Assembly (NCBI RefSeq): GCF_000336555.1 | Contig: NZ_KB375281.1 | Location: 928,899-992,898, forward strand | Direction of reading: 5' to 3' | Origin: Afipia clevelandensis ATCC 49720 | GTDB lineage: Bacteria > Pseudomonadota > Alphaproteobacteria > Rhizobiales > Xanthobacteraceae | DNA: 64,000 nt | Part shown: positions 35,843 to 45,071 of the stretch, piece by piece | How the letters are laid out: every line of letters starts with the position of its first letter | Numbering within the stretch: the first letter of the stretch is position 1 | Notes under the pieces: generated by a model | Seen by the model: only the letters and a program-made list of their open reading frames with translations | Databases searched by the model: none | Told to the model about the DNA's origin: nothing | Translations under genes and position numbers: made by a program

Positions 35843-36133
35843 ATGAGATTGATGGTTGCAGGTTTAGTGCTTGCGCAGATTTGCGTTTCGACCGCCGTCT
35901 ATGCGCAAGGCTCCGGCGGAACGGGCGGACCATCCGGCGGCTCGCCGGGTGCAGCCAGCGGCGGCGCACTCGGAACCAGTGCCGGTGCACCGGGCACCAA
36001 TTCACTCGGCACAGCCGCGCCATCGGGTTCAGGCACGACCGGCGCTGCGGCGACCGGGACCGGCGATCCTCAGGTGGACAAGCAGGACAAGAACGTCGAC
36101 AGGAAGATCAAAAGCATCTGCAAGGGATGCTGA
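35843..36133 (+). CDS. Secreted Gly/Ser/Ala-rich low-complexity protein
   Basis: A 96-residue protein: signal peptide (residues 1-22, cleavage after VYAQ), a Gly/Ala/Ser/Thr-rich stretch (23-73), and a short charged tail with two cysteines (KSICKGC). GGGAGAAA lies before the ATG. It converges on the UbiH-like gene. Similar short Gly-rich exported proteins are frequent in Bradyrhizobiaceae; function unknown. Confidence 0.65.
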   Translation: MRLMVAGLVLAQICVSTAVYAQGSGGTGGPSGGSPGAASGGALGTSAGAPGTNSLGTAAPSGSGTTGAAATGTGDPQVDKQDKNVDRKIKSICKGC

Positions 36134-36143
36134 CCTTGGCGCT

Positions 36144-37340
36144 CTATCGCTGACGCCACGACGGCGATAATCCTTCGCGCATCGCAAGGCGGCGGATCGG
36201 GCCAACCCGATCCAGCAAGTGCATGCCGGCGGCACGCAGTGACTGCGCGGGCAGGAAGTCACTGAGCAGTGTGCGGTTCGCCATGTCCACCGCGAAGGTG
36301 CGGCTGAACACGTCGGCGCGCCGCGCACGCGCATAGCGTTGCAGCAAGTCGTCGCTGCCCGGATCGGCGCCCATCAACAACGCATCGCGTACCGTCTCGG
36401 CGAGATCGGCTGCATCGCGCAGACCCATGTTGAGACCCTGTGCGCCAATGGGCGGCAGCACATGGGCTGCTTCGCCCACAAGTGCGATGCGCTTTGCCGC
36501 GAGGGTGTCGGGATTTTCGATGGCCAGCGGAAACACATGACGCCCGGGCGCGACCGCCAGTTTGCCAAGGATCGAGTGCGCCTGCTTCTCGGCGGCGAGG
36601 GCGAGAGCATCGTCATCGAGTGCCGTCAGCCGCTCGGCCTCATCCGGCTTCAGCACCCAGACGATACTGGACCGGTTGCCGGGCAGCGGCACGAACACGC
36701 AGGGGCCGGATTCTGTATGAAACTCCGTCGAGCAATTGCCATGCGGACGGGTGTGGGTCACGTTCAGCGTCAGCGCCGACTGGCCGAGATCGCGCCGCTT
36801 GACTCCGATGCCGGCGGCTTCGCGGCACAGCGAATGGCGGCCATCCGCGCCGACAGCAAGAGCCGCCATCAGCGTCTGTCCCTGTCTGGTGACAACCCTG
36901 ACGGCCGTTTCGCCTGTACTGACTGACTGCGCCTCGTCATCGATACGCGTGAGATTTTCTAACTCCGCCGCGCGCGCCTCCATCGCCACCATCAGCAGGC
37001 GATTTTCGATGTTGTAGCCGAAGGCCTCCATGCCGATTTCGTCGGATGAAAACTTCACTTCCGGCGAGCGGATCAGGCGGCGGGTATCGTCCACCAGCCG
37101 CATCGTGCGCAGGGCCGCCGCGTCGGCGCTGCAACGCTGCCAGACGCCGAGGGATTCAAGAAAATCCACTGAGCCGCCGAGCAGGGCCGTGGTCCGATTA
37201 TCGGCATAAGGCACGCGGCGTGCGACGAGGGCTGTCGTCACGCCGGCCTGGGCCAAGGCGATGGCGGTGGCGAGGCCTGCGGGGCCGCCGCCGACCACGG
37301 CAGCCTGATACACAAGCGTGGTGGGTGAGGTCTCGGTCAT
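36144..37340 (-). CDS. UbiH/UbiF-family FAD hydroxylase
   Basis: A 398-residue flavoprotein monooxygenase, probably of ubiquinone ring hydroxylation. The dinucleotide-binding motif VVGGGPAGLATAIALAQAG (residues 15-33), the middle motif AVGADGRHS and the second FAD motif ALVGEAAHVLPPIGAQGLNM are all present. Which ring position it acts on cannot be read from sequence; alphaproteobacteria use varying sets (UbiH, UbiF, UbiL). Confidence 0.85.
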   Translation of the reverse strand: MTETSPTTLVYQAAVVGGGPAGLATAIALAQAGVTTALVARRVPYADNRTTALLGGSVDFLESLGVWQRCSADAAALRTMRLVDDTRRLIRSPEVKFSSDEIGMEAFGYNIENRLLMVAMEARAAELENLTRIDDEAQSVSTGETAVRVVTRQGQTLMAALAVGADGRHSLCREAAGIGVKRRDLGQSALTLNVTHTRPHGNCSTEFHTESGPCVFVPLPGNRSSIVWVLKPDEAERLTALDDDALALAAEKQAHSILGKLAVAPGRHVFPLAIENPDTLAAKRIALVGEAAHVLPPIGAQGLNMGLRDAADLAETVRDALLMGADPGSDDLLQRYARARRADVFSRTFAVDMANRTLLSDFLPAQSLRAAGMHLLDRVGPIRRLAMREGLSPSWRQR

Positions 37341-37488
37341 GGCTTACTCTATTGCCGGATTTTTCCGGCGTCACAATGGATTTCAGGTTGTCGTCGCATG
37401 GCGCATTTGAGGCAAATCCGGTTCGGCGCGGTCACATGCAAAGCCGCCGCATATACAAAACGCCGGGAATCCTGTTAGTGGGCTGCAT

Positions 37489-38223
37489 ATGAGTGAGCCC
37501 GGCCCGCAGGACCAGCCCCCGTTTTCCGCCGCAATGCGCGTGCGCGCTTTCAGCGTTCACATTTTCACGGCGCTCGGCGGGGCGATCGCGCTGATCGCGA
37601 TGCTGGAGGCGGTGAGGGAACATTGGGCCGCGATGTTCGGCTGGCTCGGGCTGGCGCTCCTTGTTGACGCTCTCGATGGGCCGATTGCCCGCCGGCTTAA
37701 CGTCGGCCATGTGCTGCCCAACTGGTCCGGCGACACGCTGGACCTCGTGGTCGATTTTCTCACCTACGTCTTCGTGCCCGCCTACGCCATCACTGCCAGC
37801 GGCCTTCTGGTCCCGCTGGCGACATATGTGCTGGGCGCGGCGATCGTCATTTCCGGTGCGCTGTATTTTTCTGACCGGCGGATGAAAACCGACGACAACC
37901 ATTTTCGCGGCTTTCCGGCGCTATGGAACGGCGCGGCGTTCTACCTGTTCCTGCTCAAACCGCCGGCCGCCGTGGGCAGCATCGCGCTTGCGATCCTTGT
38001 GGTGCTGACCTTTGTGCCATTCCATGTGATGCATCCGATCCGCACGACCCGTTTCCGCGCGTTCAACATTGCGCTGCTGGCGATCTGGGCGATGCTGGCG
38101 GTGTTCGCGATTGCCACCAACTTCCAGACGCCGCTGTGGGCAACGGTCGCGCTATGTGCGATCGGCGGCTACATTCTCTTGAGTGACCTTCTGATCCGGT
38201 CGATAGGCGGAACACGTACATGA
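37489..38223 (+). CDS. pcs: Phosphatidylcholine synthase
   Basis: A 244-residue inner-membrane CDP-alcohol phosphatidyltransferase that condenses choline with CDP-diacylglycerol. The catalytic motif DG-x2-AR-x8-G-x3-D-x3-D, in the form seen in Pcs, reads from DGPIARRLNV through SGDTLDLVVD (about residues 63-87). About eight membrane helices. Phosphatidylcholine is a normal membrane lipid in plant- and animal-associated alphaproteobacteria. Its stop overlaps terC by 4 bases. Confidence 0.9.
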   Translation: MSEPGPQDQPPFSAAMRVRAFSVHIFTALGGAIALIAMLEAVREHWAAMFGWLGLALLVDALDGPIARRLNVGHVLPNWSGDTLDLVVDFLTYVFVPAYAITASGLLVPLATYVLGAAIVISGALYFSDRRMKTDDNHFRGFPALWNGAAFYLFLLKPPAAVGSIALAILVVLTFVPFHVMHPIRTTRFRAFNIALLAIWAMLAVFAIATNFQTPLWATVALCAIGGYILLSDLLIRSIGGTRT

Positions 38224-38951
38224 TGGAATTGCTGACCAGCCCGGAAGCCTGGGCCGCGCTGCTGACGCTAACGGCGCTCGAAATCGTTCTCGGCATCGAC
38301 AACGTGATCTTCCTGTCGGTGCTGGTGTCGCGCATTCCGCCCGCGCAGGCCGAGAAGGCGCGCAAGATCGGCCTTGCGCTGGCGCTGATCTTCCGCATCG
38401 CGCTCCTGAGCATCCTGGTCTGGCTGATCGGCCTCACCAAACCCGTGCTGACCGTTGGGCAGTTCGCCCTGTCCTGGCGCGACATCATCCTCATTGTCGG
38501 CGGCCTGTTCCTGATCGCCAAGGCAACCCACGAGATTCATGCCGAAGTCGAGGCGAAGGACGTGGAGGACACGGACAAGGCGACGCCGAGCGCGTTCTTC
38601 TGGGTGATCATGCAGATCATCGTGATCGATCTGGTGTTCTCCATCGACTCCATCATCACCGCCATCGGCATGGTGCAGGAGATCGAGATCATGATCGCCG
38701 CGGTCATTATCGCCGTCGGCGTCATGTACGTCTCGTCTGGACCGGTCGCAGCCTTCGTGAAGGAGCATCCGACCACCAAGATGCTGGCGCTGGCGTTCCT
38801 TGTGTTGATCGGCGTGGCGCTGGTCGCGGATGGATTCCATTTCCACATTCCGCGCGCCTTCATCTATGTGGCCATCTGCTTCTCTGCGGCCGTCGAGTTC
38901 TTCAACATTCTGGCGCGGCGCAACCGCAAGAAGCGCCGCGTCGCAGGGTGA
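38220..38951 (+). CDS. TerC family integral membrane protein
   Basis: A 243-residue protein with about seven helices and the family acid motifs LEIVLGIDNVIFLS and VIDLVFSIDSIITAIG, which are thought to bind metal ions. TerC relatives export manganese or accompany protein secretion; the name comes from tellurite resistance. It is coupled to pcs by an ATGA overlap. The C-terminus is Arg/Lys-rich. Confidence 0.9.
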   Translation: MMELLTSPEAWAALLTLTALEIVLGIDNVIFLSVLVSRIPPAQAEKARKIGLALALIFRIALLSILVWLIGLTKPVLTVGQFALSWRDIILIVGGLFLIAKATHEIHAEVEAKDVEDTDKATPSAFFWVIMQIIVIDLVFSIDSIITAIGMVQEIEIMIAAVIIAVGVMYVSSGPVAAFVKEHPTTKMLALAFLVLIGVALVADGFHFHIPRAFIYVAICFSAAVEFFNILARRNRKKRRVAG

Positions 38952-39040
38952 TCGGCGCGACTTTGGTGCGCGTTGACAATTGCCTGCCGATGGATTTGGC
39001 TCCCGGCACAGGTCAATAACGAAAAGGCCCGGGAGAACCC

Positions 39041-40015
39041 ATGACCAAGGCTGTGCGCGTCCACAAGGTGGGCGGTCCGGAAGTGATGATCTATGAGGAC
39101 ATCGAACTGCCTCCGCCGGGGCCCGGCGAGGTCCGCATCCGCCAGCACGCCATCGGCCTGAACTTCATCGATACGTATTATCGCACCGGCCTGTACAAGG
39201 CTCCGGAGCTGCCGTTCGTTGTCGGCAACGAAGCCTCGGGTGAAGTGGTCTCGGCCGGTCCCGGCGTCACCAATTTCCATCCCGGCGACCGCGTGGCCTA
39301 TTACTTCAACCTCGGCGGCTATGCGACCGAGCGCAACATCCCCGCCGACAAGCTGGTGAAACTGCCGGACCACATCTCGCATGAGCAGGCCGCCGTGCTG
39401 ATGCTCAAGGGATTGACGGTCTGGTACCTGCTGTTCAAGACCTTCAAGGTCGAGCCGGGCCATCGCGTCTTGATCCACGCCGCCGCCGGCGGCATCGGAC
39501 TGCTCGCCTGCCAGTGGGCCAAGGCGCTTGGCGCCAATGTGATCGGCACGGTCGGCACCGAAGAGAAGGCGAAGCTCGCGCTGGCGAACGGCTGCGATCA
39601 TGTCATTCTGTATAAACAGGAAGACTTCGCCGAGCGCGTGAAGCAGATCAGCCGCGGTGAACTGTGCGATGTGGTTTACGACGGCGTCGGCAAGGACACC
39701 TTTCAAGGCTCACTGAAGTCGCTGAGGAAGCGCGGCCTTTTCGTGTCGTTCGGCAATGCGTCGGGGCCGGTGCCGCCGTTCTCCATCGCGGAGTTGAACA
39801 ACCACGGCTCGCTGTTTGCGACCCGGCCAAAGCTCAACGACTATGTCGGCACGCGCAAGGAATTGATGGAGGGCGCGGACACGCTGTTCGCCGCCGTGAT
39901 CAGCGGCACGCTGCATGTGCCGATCAATCACGCTTATGCGCTGAAGGATGCGCAGAAAGCGCATCGCGATCTCGAGGGCCGCGTGACGACGGGGTCGGGG
40001 ATTTTGAAGCCGTAA
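39041..40015 (+). CDS. NADPH:quinone oxidoreductase
   Basis: A 324-residue zinc-independent MDR-family enzyme. The catalytic fold begins PGPGEVRIRQHAIGLNFID; the NADPH-binding motif HAAAGGIGLLACQWAKALGA is at about residues 146-165, with GTVGTEEKAKLA after it. Reduces quinones. A TTGACA element lies about 68 bases upstream (38973) and AAAAGGCCCGGGAGAA precedes the start. Confidence 0.9.
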   Translation: MTKAVRVHKVGGPEVMIYEDIELPPPGPGEVRIRQHAIGLNFIDTYYRTGLYKAPELPFVVGNEASGEVVSAGPGVTNFHPGDRVAYYFNLGGYATERNIPADKLVKLPDHISHEQAAVLMLKGLTVWYLLFKTFKVEPGHRVLIHAAAGGIGLLACQWAKALGANVIGTVGTEEKAKLALANGCDHVILYKQEDFAERVKQISRGELCDVVYDGVGKDTFQGSLKSLRKRGLFVSFGNASGPVPPFSIAELNNHGSLFATRPKLNDYVGTRKELMEGADTLFAAVISGTLHVPINHAYALKDAQKAHRDLEGRVTTGSGILKP

Positions 40016-40020
40016 CCTCT

Positions 40021-40100
40021 CGTCATTGCGAGCGAAGCGAAGCAATCCATGACTTTTGAAAAGCTGGATTGCTTCGTCGCTTGCGCTCCTCGCAATGACG
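40021..40100. repeat. Intergenic palindromic repeat, copy 3
   Basis: This is the best-conserved copy: left arm CGTCATTGCGAGCGAAGCGA, right arm GGATTGCTTCGTCGCTTGCG then CTCCTCGCAATGACG. It sits between the convergent quinone oxidoreductase and rimO genes and may serve as a bidirectional end structure. Confidence 0.85.
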
Positions 40101-40133
40101 AGCGCGCATTACCTTCGCCAAGACGACCAAATT

Positions 40134-41459
40134 TCAAAACCCCGCCACGGTGCCGTGCAAATCATACTGATCCGCGCGGTCGATCTTCGCGGTCACGATC
40201 TCGCCGACCTTGAGCGGACGGCGGCTGGACACGTAGACGCTGCCGTCGATCTGCGGGGCGTCAGCTTTCGAGCGGCCCTTGGAGACGGTCGGACCAACTT
40301 CATCGATGATGATCTGCTGGCGGGTGCCGACTTTCCGTTTCAGCCGCTGGGCCGAAATCTTCTGCTGGCGCGCCATCAGCGCATTCCAGCGCGCGGTCTT
40401 GATCTCATCCGGCACCGGGTTCTCAATGCTGTTCGAGGTCGCGCCCGCGACAGGCTCGTACTTGAAGCAGCCGAGGCGGTCGATTTGCGCTTCATCCAGC
40501 CAGTCGAGCAGATACTGGAAATCGCTGTCGGTCTCGCCGGGGAAGCCGACGATAAATGTGGATCGCAGCGTCAGGTCCGGACATTCCTCGCGCCACTTCT
40601 TGATGCGGCCGAGTGTCTTGTCCTGCGAGGCCGGGCGGCGCATCTGCTTCAGCACATCCGGAGAGGCGTGCTGGAACGGGATGTCCAGATAGGGCAACAC
40701 CTTGCCCTCGGTCATCAGGCCGATCACCTCATCGACATGCGGATACGGGTAGACATATTGCAGACGGACCCACGCGCCGAGTTCGCCGAGTTCTTTTGAC
40801 AGATCGTAAAATTTCGCGCGGACCTCGCGGTCCTTCCACACGCTCGTCGCGTATTTCAGGTCGATGCCGTAGGCCGAGGTGTCCTGCGAGACGACCAGCA
40901 ATTCCTTGACGCCGGCGGCGACGAGCTTTTCCGCTTCGCGCAGCACATCGTTGGCCGGACGCGAGACGAGATCACCACGCAGCTTGGGGATGATGCAGAA
41001 GGTGCAGCGGTTGTTGCAGCCCTCCGAAATCTTCAGATAGGCATAGTGCCGCGGCGTCAGCTTGATGCCCTGCGGCGGCACAAGGTCGATGTGCGGATTG
41101 TGCAGCGGCGGCAGCGCGCGATGCACGGCATCGAGCACGCTCTCGTACTGCTGCGGCCCGGTGATCGAGAGCACGTTGGGATAGGCCTTCTCGATCTGCT
41201 CGGGTTCGGCGCCCATGCAGCCAGTGACAATGACCTTACCGTTTTCGGCCATGGCTTCGCCGATGGCGCCCAGAGATTCCTGCTTGGCGCTGTCGAGAAA
41301 GCCGCAGGTGTTGACGATCACCAGATCCGCGCCGTCATGCTTGCGCGCCAGCTCATAGCCTTCGGCGCGCAGGCGCGTGATGATCCGTTCGGAATCCACC
41401 AGCGCCTTGGGGCATCCAAGCGACACAAAACTGACTTTTGGGGCGACGCCCTGTTCCAT
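40134..41459 (-). CDS. rimO: Ribosomal protein S12 methylthiotransferase RimO
   Basis: A 441-residue radical-SAM enzyme that modifies Asp88 of S12. The N-terminal MTTase domain starts [18 protein letters not shown] with cluster-binding cysteines; the radical-SAM motif is [11 protein letters not shown] (C-x3-C-x2-C); a TRAM domain closes the protein. Length standard. It is divergent from nasT. Confidence 0.94.
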   Translation of the reverse strand: MEQGVAPKVSFVSLGCPKALVDSERIITRLRAEGYELARKHDGADLVIVNTCGFLDSAKQESLGAIGEAMAENGKVIVTGCMGAEPEQIEKAYPNVLSITGPQQYESVLDAVHRALPPLHNPHIDLVPPQGIKLTPRHYAYLKISEGCNNRCTFCIIPKLRGDLVSRPANDVLREAEKLVAAGVKELLVVSQDTSAYGIDLKYATSVWKDREVRAKFYDLSKELGELGAWVRLQYVYPYPHVDEVIGLMTEGKVLPYLDIPFQHASPDVLKQMRRPASQDKTLGRIKKWREECPDLTLRSTFIVGFPGETDSDFQYLLDWLDEAQIDRLGCFKYEPVAGATSNSIENPVPDEIKTARWNALMARQQKISAQRLKRKVGTRQQIIIDEVGPTVSKGRSKADAPQIDGSVYVSSRRPLKVGEIVTAKIDRADQYDLHGTVAGF

Positions 41460-41572
41460 TGTTCCAACCTGCTGGGAATCCGCAGGAGGTATCCCCGATG
41501 AACTGCAATTACAAGGCTTTAAGCGCGGCTCTCAGGCATGCTATGGATGTTTTGCCGGAATGTGGGTCCTGA

Positions 41573-42163
41573 ATGGCTGCGGATTCGTCGTTCAAAATCG
41601 TGATTGTCGACGAAAGCCCGATCAGAGCGGCCATCCTCAAGGAGGGGCTGCGCGACGCGGGCTTTACCAGTGTCGAACACATTGCCGAGATGCAGAACCT
41701 TTTGGCGCGCATCTACCGCATCGACCCGGACGTCATCCTGATCGATCTGGAAAACCCGAGCCGCGATATCCTTGAGCAGATGTTCCAGGTCAGCCGCGCG
41801 GTGCGGCGGCCCATCGCCATGTTCGTGGACCAGAGCGACGCGGCGTCGATCCAGCAGTCGGTCGAGGCGGGGGTGTCGGCCTATATCGTCGACGGCCTGA
41901 AAAAGGAGCGGATCAAGCCGATCCTCGACCTGTGCATCTCGCGCTTCAACGCCTTCTCGAAGCTGCAGGATGAACTGGACCGCACCCGCTCGGCGCTGGA
42001 AGACCGCAAGATTCTCGACCGCGCCAAGGGACTTCTGATGAAGGCAAAGGGGCTGACCGAAGAGGAAGCCTATGTGCTGATCCGGTCCACCGCCATGCGC
42101 GAGAAAAAGAAGATCGGCGAAATCGCCCAATCCATCATCACCGCGGCGGAGCTGTTGAAATGA
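41573..42163 (+). CDS. nasT: ANTAR-domain nitrate antiterminator NasT
   Basis: A 196-residue RNA-binding regulator. A receiver-like domain (residues 7-120, with Asp13 and Asp58) precedes a coiled segment and an ANTAR domain (about 133-194: LDRAKGLLMKAKGLTEEEAY, then KKIGEIAQSII). NasT binds paired hairpins in the leader of nitrate genes and prevents termination; NasS holds it inactive without nitrate. Its stop overlaps the nasS start (ATGA). The likely RNA target lies at 43515-43609. Confidence 0.92.
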   Translation: MAADSSFKIVIVDESPIRAAILKEGLRDAGFTSVEHIAEMQNLLARIYRIDPDVILIDLENPSRDILEQMFQVSRAVRRPIAMFVDQSDAASIQQSVEAGVSAYIVDGLKKERIKPILDLCISRFNAFSKLQDELDRTRSALEDRKILDRAKGLLMKAKGLTEEEAYVLIRSTAMREKKKIGEIAQSIITAAELLK

Positions 42164-43332
42164 CCGGAACACCGCTCACGATTGGCTTCATTCCGCTTGT
42201 GGATGCATCCGCCCTGATCGTCGCCGTAGACAAGGGATTTACCGCCGCCGAAGACCTCGACGTTAATCTTGTACGCGAGGTGTCATGGTCGAACGTCCGC
42301 GACAAGCTCAATATCGGCCTGTTCGATGCCGCGCACCTTCTCGCTCCGGTCGCCATTGCGTCGACACTTGGCCTGTCGCAGGTCAGGGTGCCGATCCTGG
42401 CGCCCTTCAATCTCGGGCTGAACGGGAACGCCATTACGGTTTCGCCTGCGCTGCATGCGGCCCTCATGGGCGAAGCCGACGGCGATCCGGTCAACCCGAT
42501 GGTGACAGCGAAGGCGCTGGCGCGGGTGGTGGCCGCGCGGCGCAAGGCTGGCGAGGAGCCGCTGACCTTCGGCATGACCTTTCCGTTTTCGACCCACAAC
42601 TATCAGCTCCGCTTCTGGATGGCGGCTGGCGGTGTCGATCCGGATGAGGATGTGCGCCTTGTGGTGCTGCCGCCGCCTTACATGGCGGAAAGCATTTCCA
42701 ACGGTCATATCGATGCGTTCTGCGTCGGCGCGCCGTGGAATTCGATCGCGGTCGATCTTGGCGTCGGCCACATTCTGCATTTCGTCTCCGACATTCTGGA
42801 GCGCGCGGCGGAGAAGGTGCTGGCGGTGCGTGAACCATGGGCGCAGGCCAATCCGGAGGTTCTTGTCAGGCTGATCCGCGCCCATGGCCGGGCGGCGGAT
42901 TTCATCGAAAATCCCGCAAACCGCGCCGAGGTGTCGCGCATTCTCAGCGCGCCCGACCGCATCGGGGTCGATCCCGAAGTGCTCCAGCGAACGCTGGACG
43001 GCCGCCTCAAGGTATCGCCAGACGGCAAATTCCGGGAAAGCCGGCGCTATCTGCTCGTTGGCCGGGAGGGCGCGGCGAGGCCTGATCCCGCCCAGGCGGC
43101 CTGGCTCTATGCCCAGATGATCCGCTGGGGGCAGGCGGCCTACTCACCGGAAGCCCTGGAGACCGCCAAGCGGGTCTTCAGGCCCGATCTGTACGACACT
43201 GCACTGGGCCAGTCCGGTCAGCCGCCCCATGGCGTCCGGGACGGTGTCGGGGCCTTCGACGGGGCTCCGTTCGATCCGAGCGATATCGCCGGGCATCTGG
43301 CCTCCGTGGCTATCAAACGGCGGCCCCTGTAG
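42160..43332 (+). CDS. nasS: Cytoplasmic nitrate sensor NasS
   Basis: A 390-residue protein of the NrtA/CmpA nitrate-binding family without any signal peptide (starts MTGTPLTIGFIPLVDASALI), which fits the cytosolic sensor rather than a transporter component. It contains the family pattern TFGMTFPFSTHNYQLRFWMA and DAFCVGAPWNSIA. It keeps NasT inactive until nitrate binds. Translationally coupled to nasT. Confidence 0.9.
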   Translation: MTGTPLTIGFIPLVDASALIVAVDKGFTAAEDLDVNLVREVSWSNVRDKLNIGLFDAAHLLAPVAIASTLGLSQVRVPILAPFNLGLNGNAITVSPALHAALMGEADGDPVNPMVTAKALARVVAARRKAGEEPLTFGMTFPFSTHNYQLRFWMAAGGVDPDEDVRLVVLPPPYMAESISNGHIDAFCVGAPWNSIAVDLGVGHILHFVSDILERAAEKVLAVREPWAQANPEVLVRLIRAHGRAADFIENPANRAEVSRILSAPDRIGVDPEVLQRTLDGRLKVSPDGKFRESRRYLLVGREGAARPDPAQAAWLYAQMIRWGQAAYSPEALETAKRVFRPDLYDTALGQSGQPPHGVRDGVGAFDGAPFDPSDIAGHLASVAIKRRPL

Positions 43333-43392
43333 CAGCGATTCGCTGTTCAAAACTATCTGCTCAAAAATTGTGCGACGCGCAAAGATGAGGCA

Positions 43393-43443
43393 TTTGCCAT
43401 TCAGGCAGGCCGCAAAGATGGTCTGCCCGTTGCCAAGGCAACG
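43393..43443. promoter_or_regulatory. TTGCC/GGCAA inverted repeats upstream of the nrt promoter
   Basis: CGTTGCCAAGGCAACG (43428-43443) is a perfect palindrome, and a looser copy, TTTGCCATTCAGGCA, lies at 43393-43407. Their centres would be about 78 and 113 bases upstream of the predicted start of transcription, a normal place for a sigma-54 activator site. The sequence is not the classical NtrC consensus. Confidence 0.45.
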
Positions 43444-43487
43444 CCATAACACACTGAAAACACACATCTTGCTGCGTCGCACGCGGC

Positions 43488-43503
43488 TGGCACGATCCTT
43501 GAA
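43488..43503 (+). promoter_or_regulatory. Putative sigma-54 promoter of the nrt-nir-nas operon
   Basis: TGGCAC-N5-TTGAA has the right spacing for the -24/-12 elements of RpoN promoters; only the C of the -12 GC is replaced by A. Transcription would begin near 43513, immediately before the leader hairpins. Confidence 0.6.
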
Positions 43504-43514
43504 TAGTTAGCAGC

Positions 43515-43609
43515 AGGCCGGGACGAAGGCCTACGGCTCCACGACGAGCCACGCAGCAATGCCGCTGTCTCGAGGACGCATCCGCGCATCCTCGAGGGCG
43601 GCTTTTTTT
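43515..43609 (+). promoter_or_regulatory. Nitrate-operon leader: two hairpins plus terminator (NasT target)
   Basis: Hairpin 1 is AGGCC/GGCCT (43515-43532). Hairpin 2 is GGCTC/GAGCC with a 6-base loop CACGAC (43535-43550). An intrinsic terminator follows (43561-43609): GCCG, CTCGAGGA paired with TCCTCGAG, CGGC, then TTTTTTT. The nrtA gene starts 77 bases later. Paired small hairpins before a terminator are the layout recognised by ANTAR antiterminators, and nasT-nasS are directly upstream. Loop bases do not follow the A1/G4 ANTAR pattern exactly. Confidence 0.75.
43561..43609 (+). terminator. Leader attenuator terminator upstream of nrtA
   Basis: A perfect 8-base inner stem (CTCGAGGA/TCCTCGAG) inside a GCCG/CGGC outer stem, then seven T. 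It sits between the promoter and the first structural gene, so it must be bypassed for expression. Confidence 0.88.
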
Positions 43610-43686
43610 GTTGGGCGAAGCGGAGTGAGCCCGGACAGCTGGGACGGCGACAGGAACAACGGCAACCCACAAGGACACGAGACACG

Positions 43687-45012
43687 ATGACCAAGACCAC
43701 CAAGCAGGGAACAGGCAAAACGACGGGCAAGATGAGCCGCCGGGCACTTCTCAAGGCCGGCGCAGGCACAGCGGCATTGCTGGCGGCGGCGCGGTTGAAT
43801 TTCCCCGGCGGCGCCTTCGCGCAGGAGTCCGGCCCGGAAGTGAAAGGCGCGAAACTCGGCTTTATCGCGCTGACCGATGCATCGCCTTTGTTCGTGGCGA
43901 AGGAGAAGGGCATTTTCGCGAAGTACGGCATGCCCGATGTCGAGGTTCAGAAGCAGGCCTCGTGGGGCACCACGCGCGACAACCTCGTGCTCGGTTCGGA
44001 AGGCAACGGCATCGACGGTGCCCACATCCTGACGCCGATGCCCTACCTGATCTCGTCAGGCAAGGTGACCCAGAACAACGTGCCGACGCCGATGTACATC
44101 CTGGCGCGGCTTAACCTCAACGGCCAGTGCATTTCCGTCGGCAAGGAATACGCGGATCTCAAGATCGGCGTCGATACCGCGCCGTTCAAGGTTGCGCTTG
44201 AGAAGAAGAAGGCGTCGGGCAAGTCCGTGAAAGCCGCCATGACCTTCCCGGGCGGCACGCACGATCTGTGGATCCGCTACTGGCTTGCTGCGGGCGGCAT
44301 CGACCCGGACAAGGATATCGAGACCATCGTCGTGCCGCCGGCGCAGATGGTTGCGAACATGAAGGTCGGCACGATGGATGCGTTCTGCGTCTGCGAGCCC
44401 TGGAACCTGCAGCTCATCCACCAGAACATCGGCTACACCGCGCTGACCACGGGCGAGCTCTGGGACAAGCATCCGGAAAAGTCCTTCGGCATGCGCGCTG
44501 CCTATGTCGACAAGTATCCCAAGGCCGCGAAGGCGCTGCTGATGGCGGTCATGGAAGCCCAGCAGTGGTGCGAGAAGATGGAGAACCGCGAGGAAACCGC
44601 GGCGATCTGCGCCAAGCGCCAGTGGATCAACGTGCCGGTTGAGGATGTCACCGACCGCATGAAGGGCAAGTTCGACTACGGCACGGGGCGCGTGGTCGAA
44701 AACTCTCCGCAGCAGATGCGATTCTGGAAGGATCAGGCGTCCTATCCGTTCCAGAGCCACGATCTGTGGTTCATCACCGAGGATATCCGCTGGGGCAAGT
44801 ACGAAGCCGGTTTCGATGCCAAGTCCATCATCGCCAAGGTCAACCGCGAAGACCTCTGGAAGGACGCGGCGAAATCGCTCGGCGTGGCGGTTGCGGATAT
44901 CCCGACGTCGAAATCGCGAGGCAAGGAGACCTTCTTCGACGGCAAGGTCTTCGATCCCGAGAACCCCGCCGCATATCTGAAGTCCCTCGCCATCAAGCGT
45001 GTTGAAGCGTGA
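43687..45012 (+). CDS. nrtA: Nitrate ABC transporter substrate-binding protein
   Basis: A 441-residue protein with a twin-arginine signal (SRRALLKAG, Arg18-Arg19, then a hydrophobic stretch to about 45), so it is exported folded to the periplasm. The NrtA/CmpA core shows LGFIALTDASPLFVAKEKGI, TTRDNLVLGSEGNGIDGAH and DAFCVCEPWNLQ. It is related in sequence to nasS but exported. A perfect hairpin separates it from nrtB. Confidence 0.93.
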   Translation: MTKTTKQGTGKTTGKMSRRALLKAGAGTAALLAAARLNFPGGAFAQESGPEVKGAKLGFIALTDASPLFVAKEKGIFAKYGMPDVEVQKQASWGTTRDNLVLGSEGNGIDGAHILTPMPYLISSGKVTQNNVPTPMYILARLNLNGQCISVGKEYADLKIGVDTAPFKVALEKKKASGKSVKAAMTFPGGTHDLWIRYWLAAGGIDPDKDIETIVVPPAQMVANMKVGTMDAFCVCEPWNLQLIHQNIGYTALTTGELWDKHPEKSFGMRAAYVDKYPKAAKALLMAVMEAQQWCEKMENREETAAICAKRQWINVPVEDVTDRMKGKFDYGTGRVVENSPQQMRFWKDQASYPFQSHDLWFITEDIRWGKYEAGFDAKSIIAKVNREDLWKDAAKSLGVAVADIPTSKSRGKETFFDGKVFDPENPAAYLKSLAIKRVEA

Positions 45013-45019
45013 GACCACA

Positions 45020-45045
45020 CGGATCGCCCGCAAGCGGGCGATCCG
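45020..45045 (+). promoter_or_regulatory. Intercistronic hairpin between nrtA and nrtB
   Basis: CGGATCGCCCGC and GCGGGCGATCCG are perfect complements separated by two bases, starting 8 bases after the nrtA stop. There is no T-run. Such hairpins after binding-protein genes usually protect the upstream message, so more binding protein than permease is made. Confidence 0.7.
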
Positions 45046-45071
45046 CCCACTGGATTTGGAGAACACACGTT

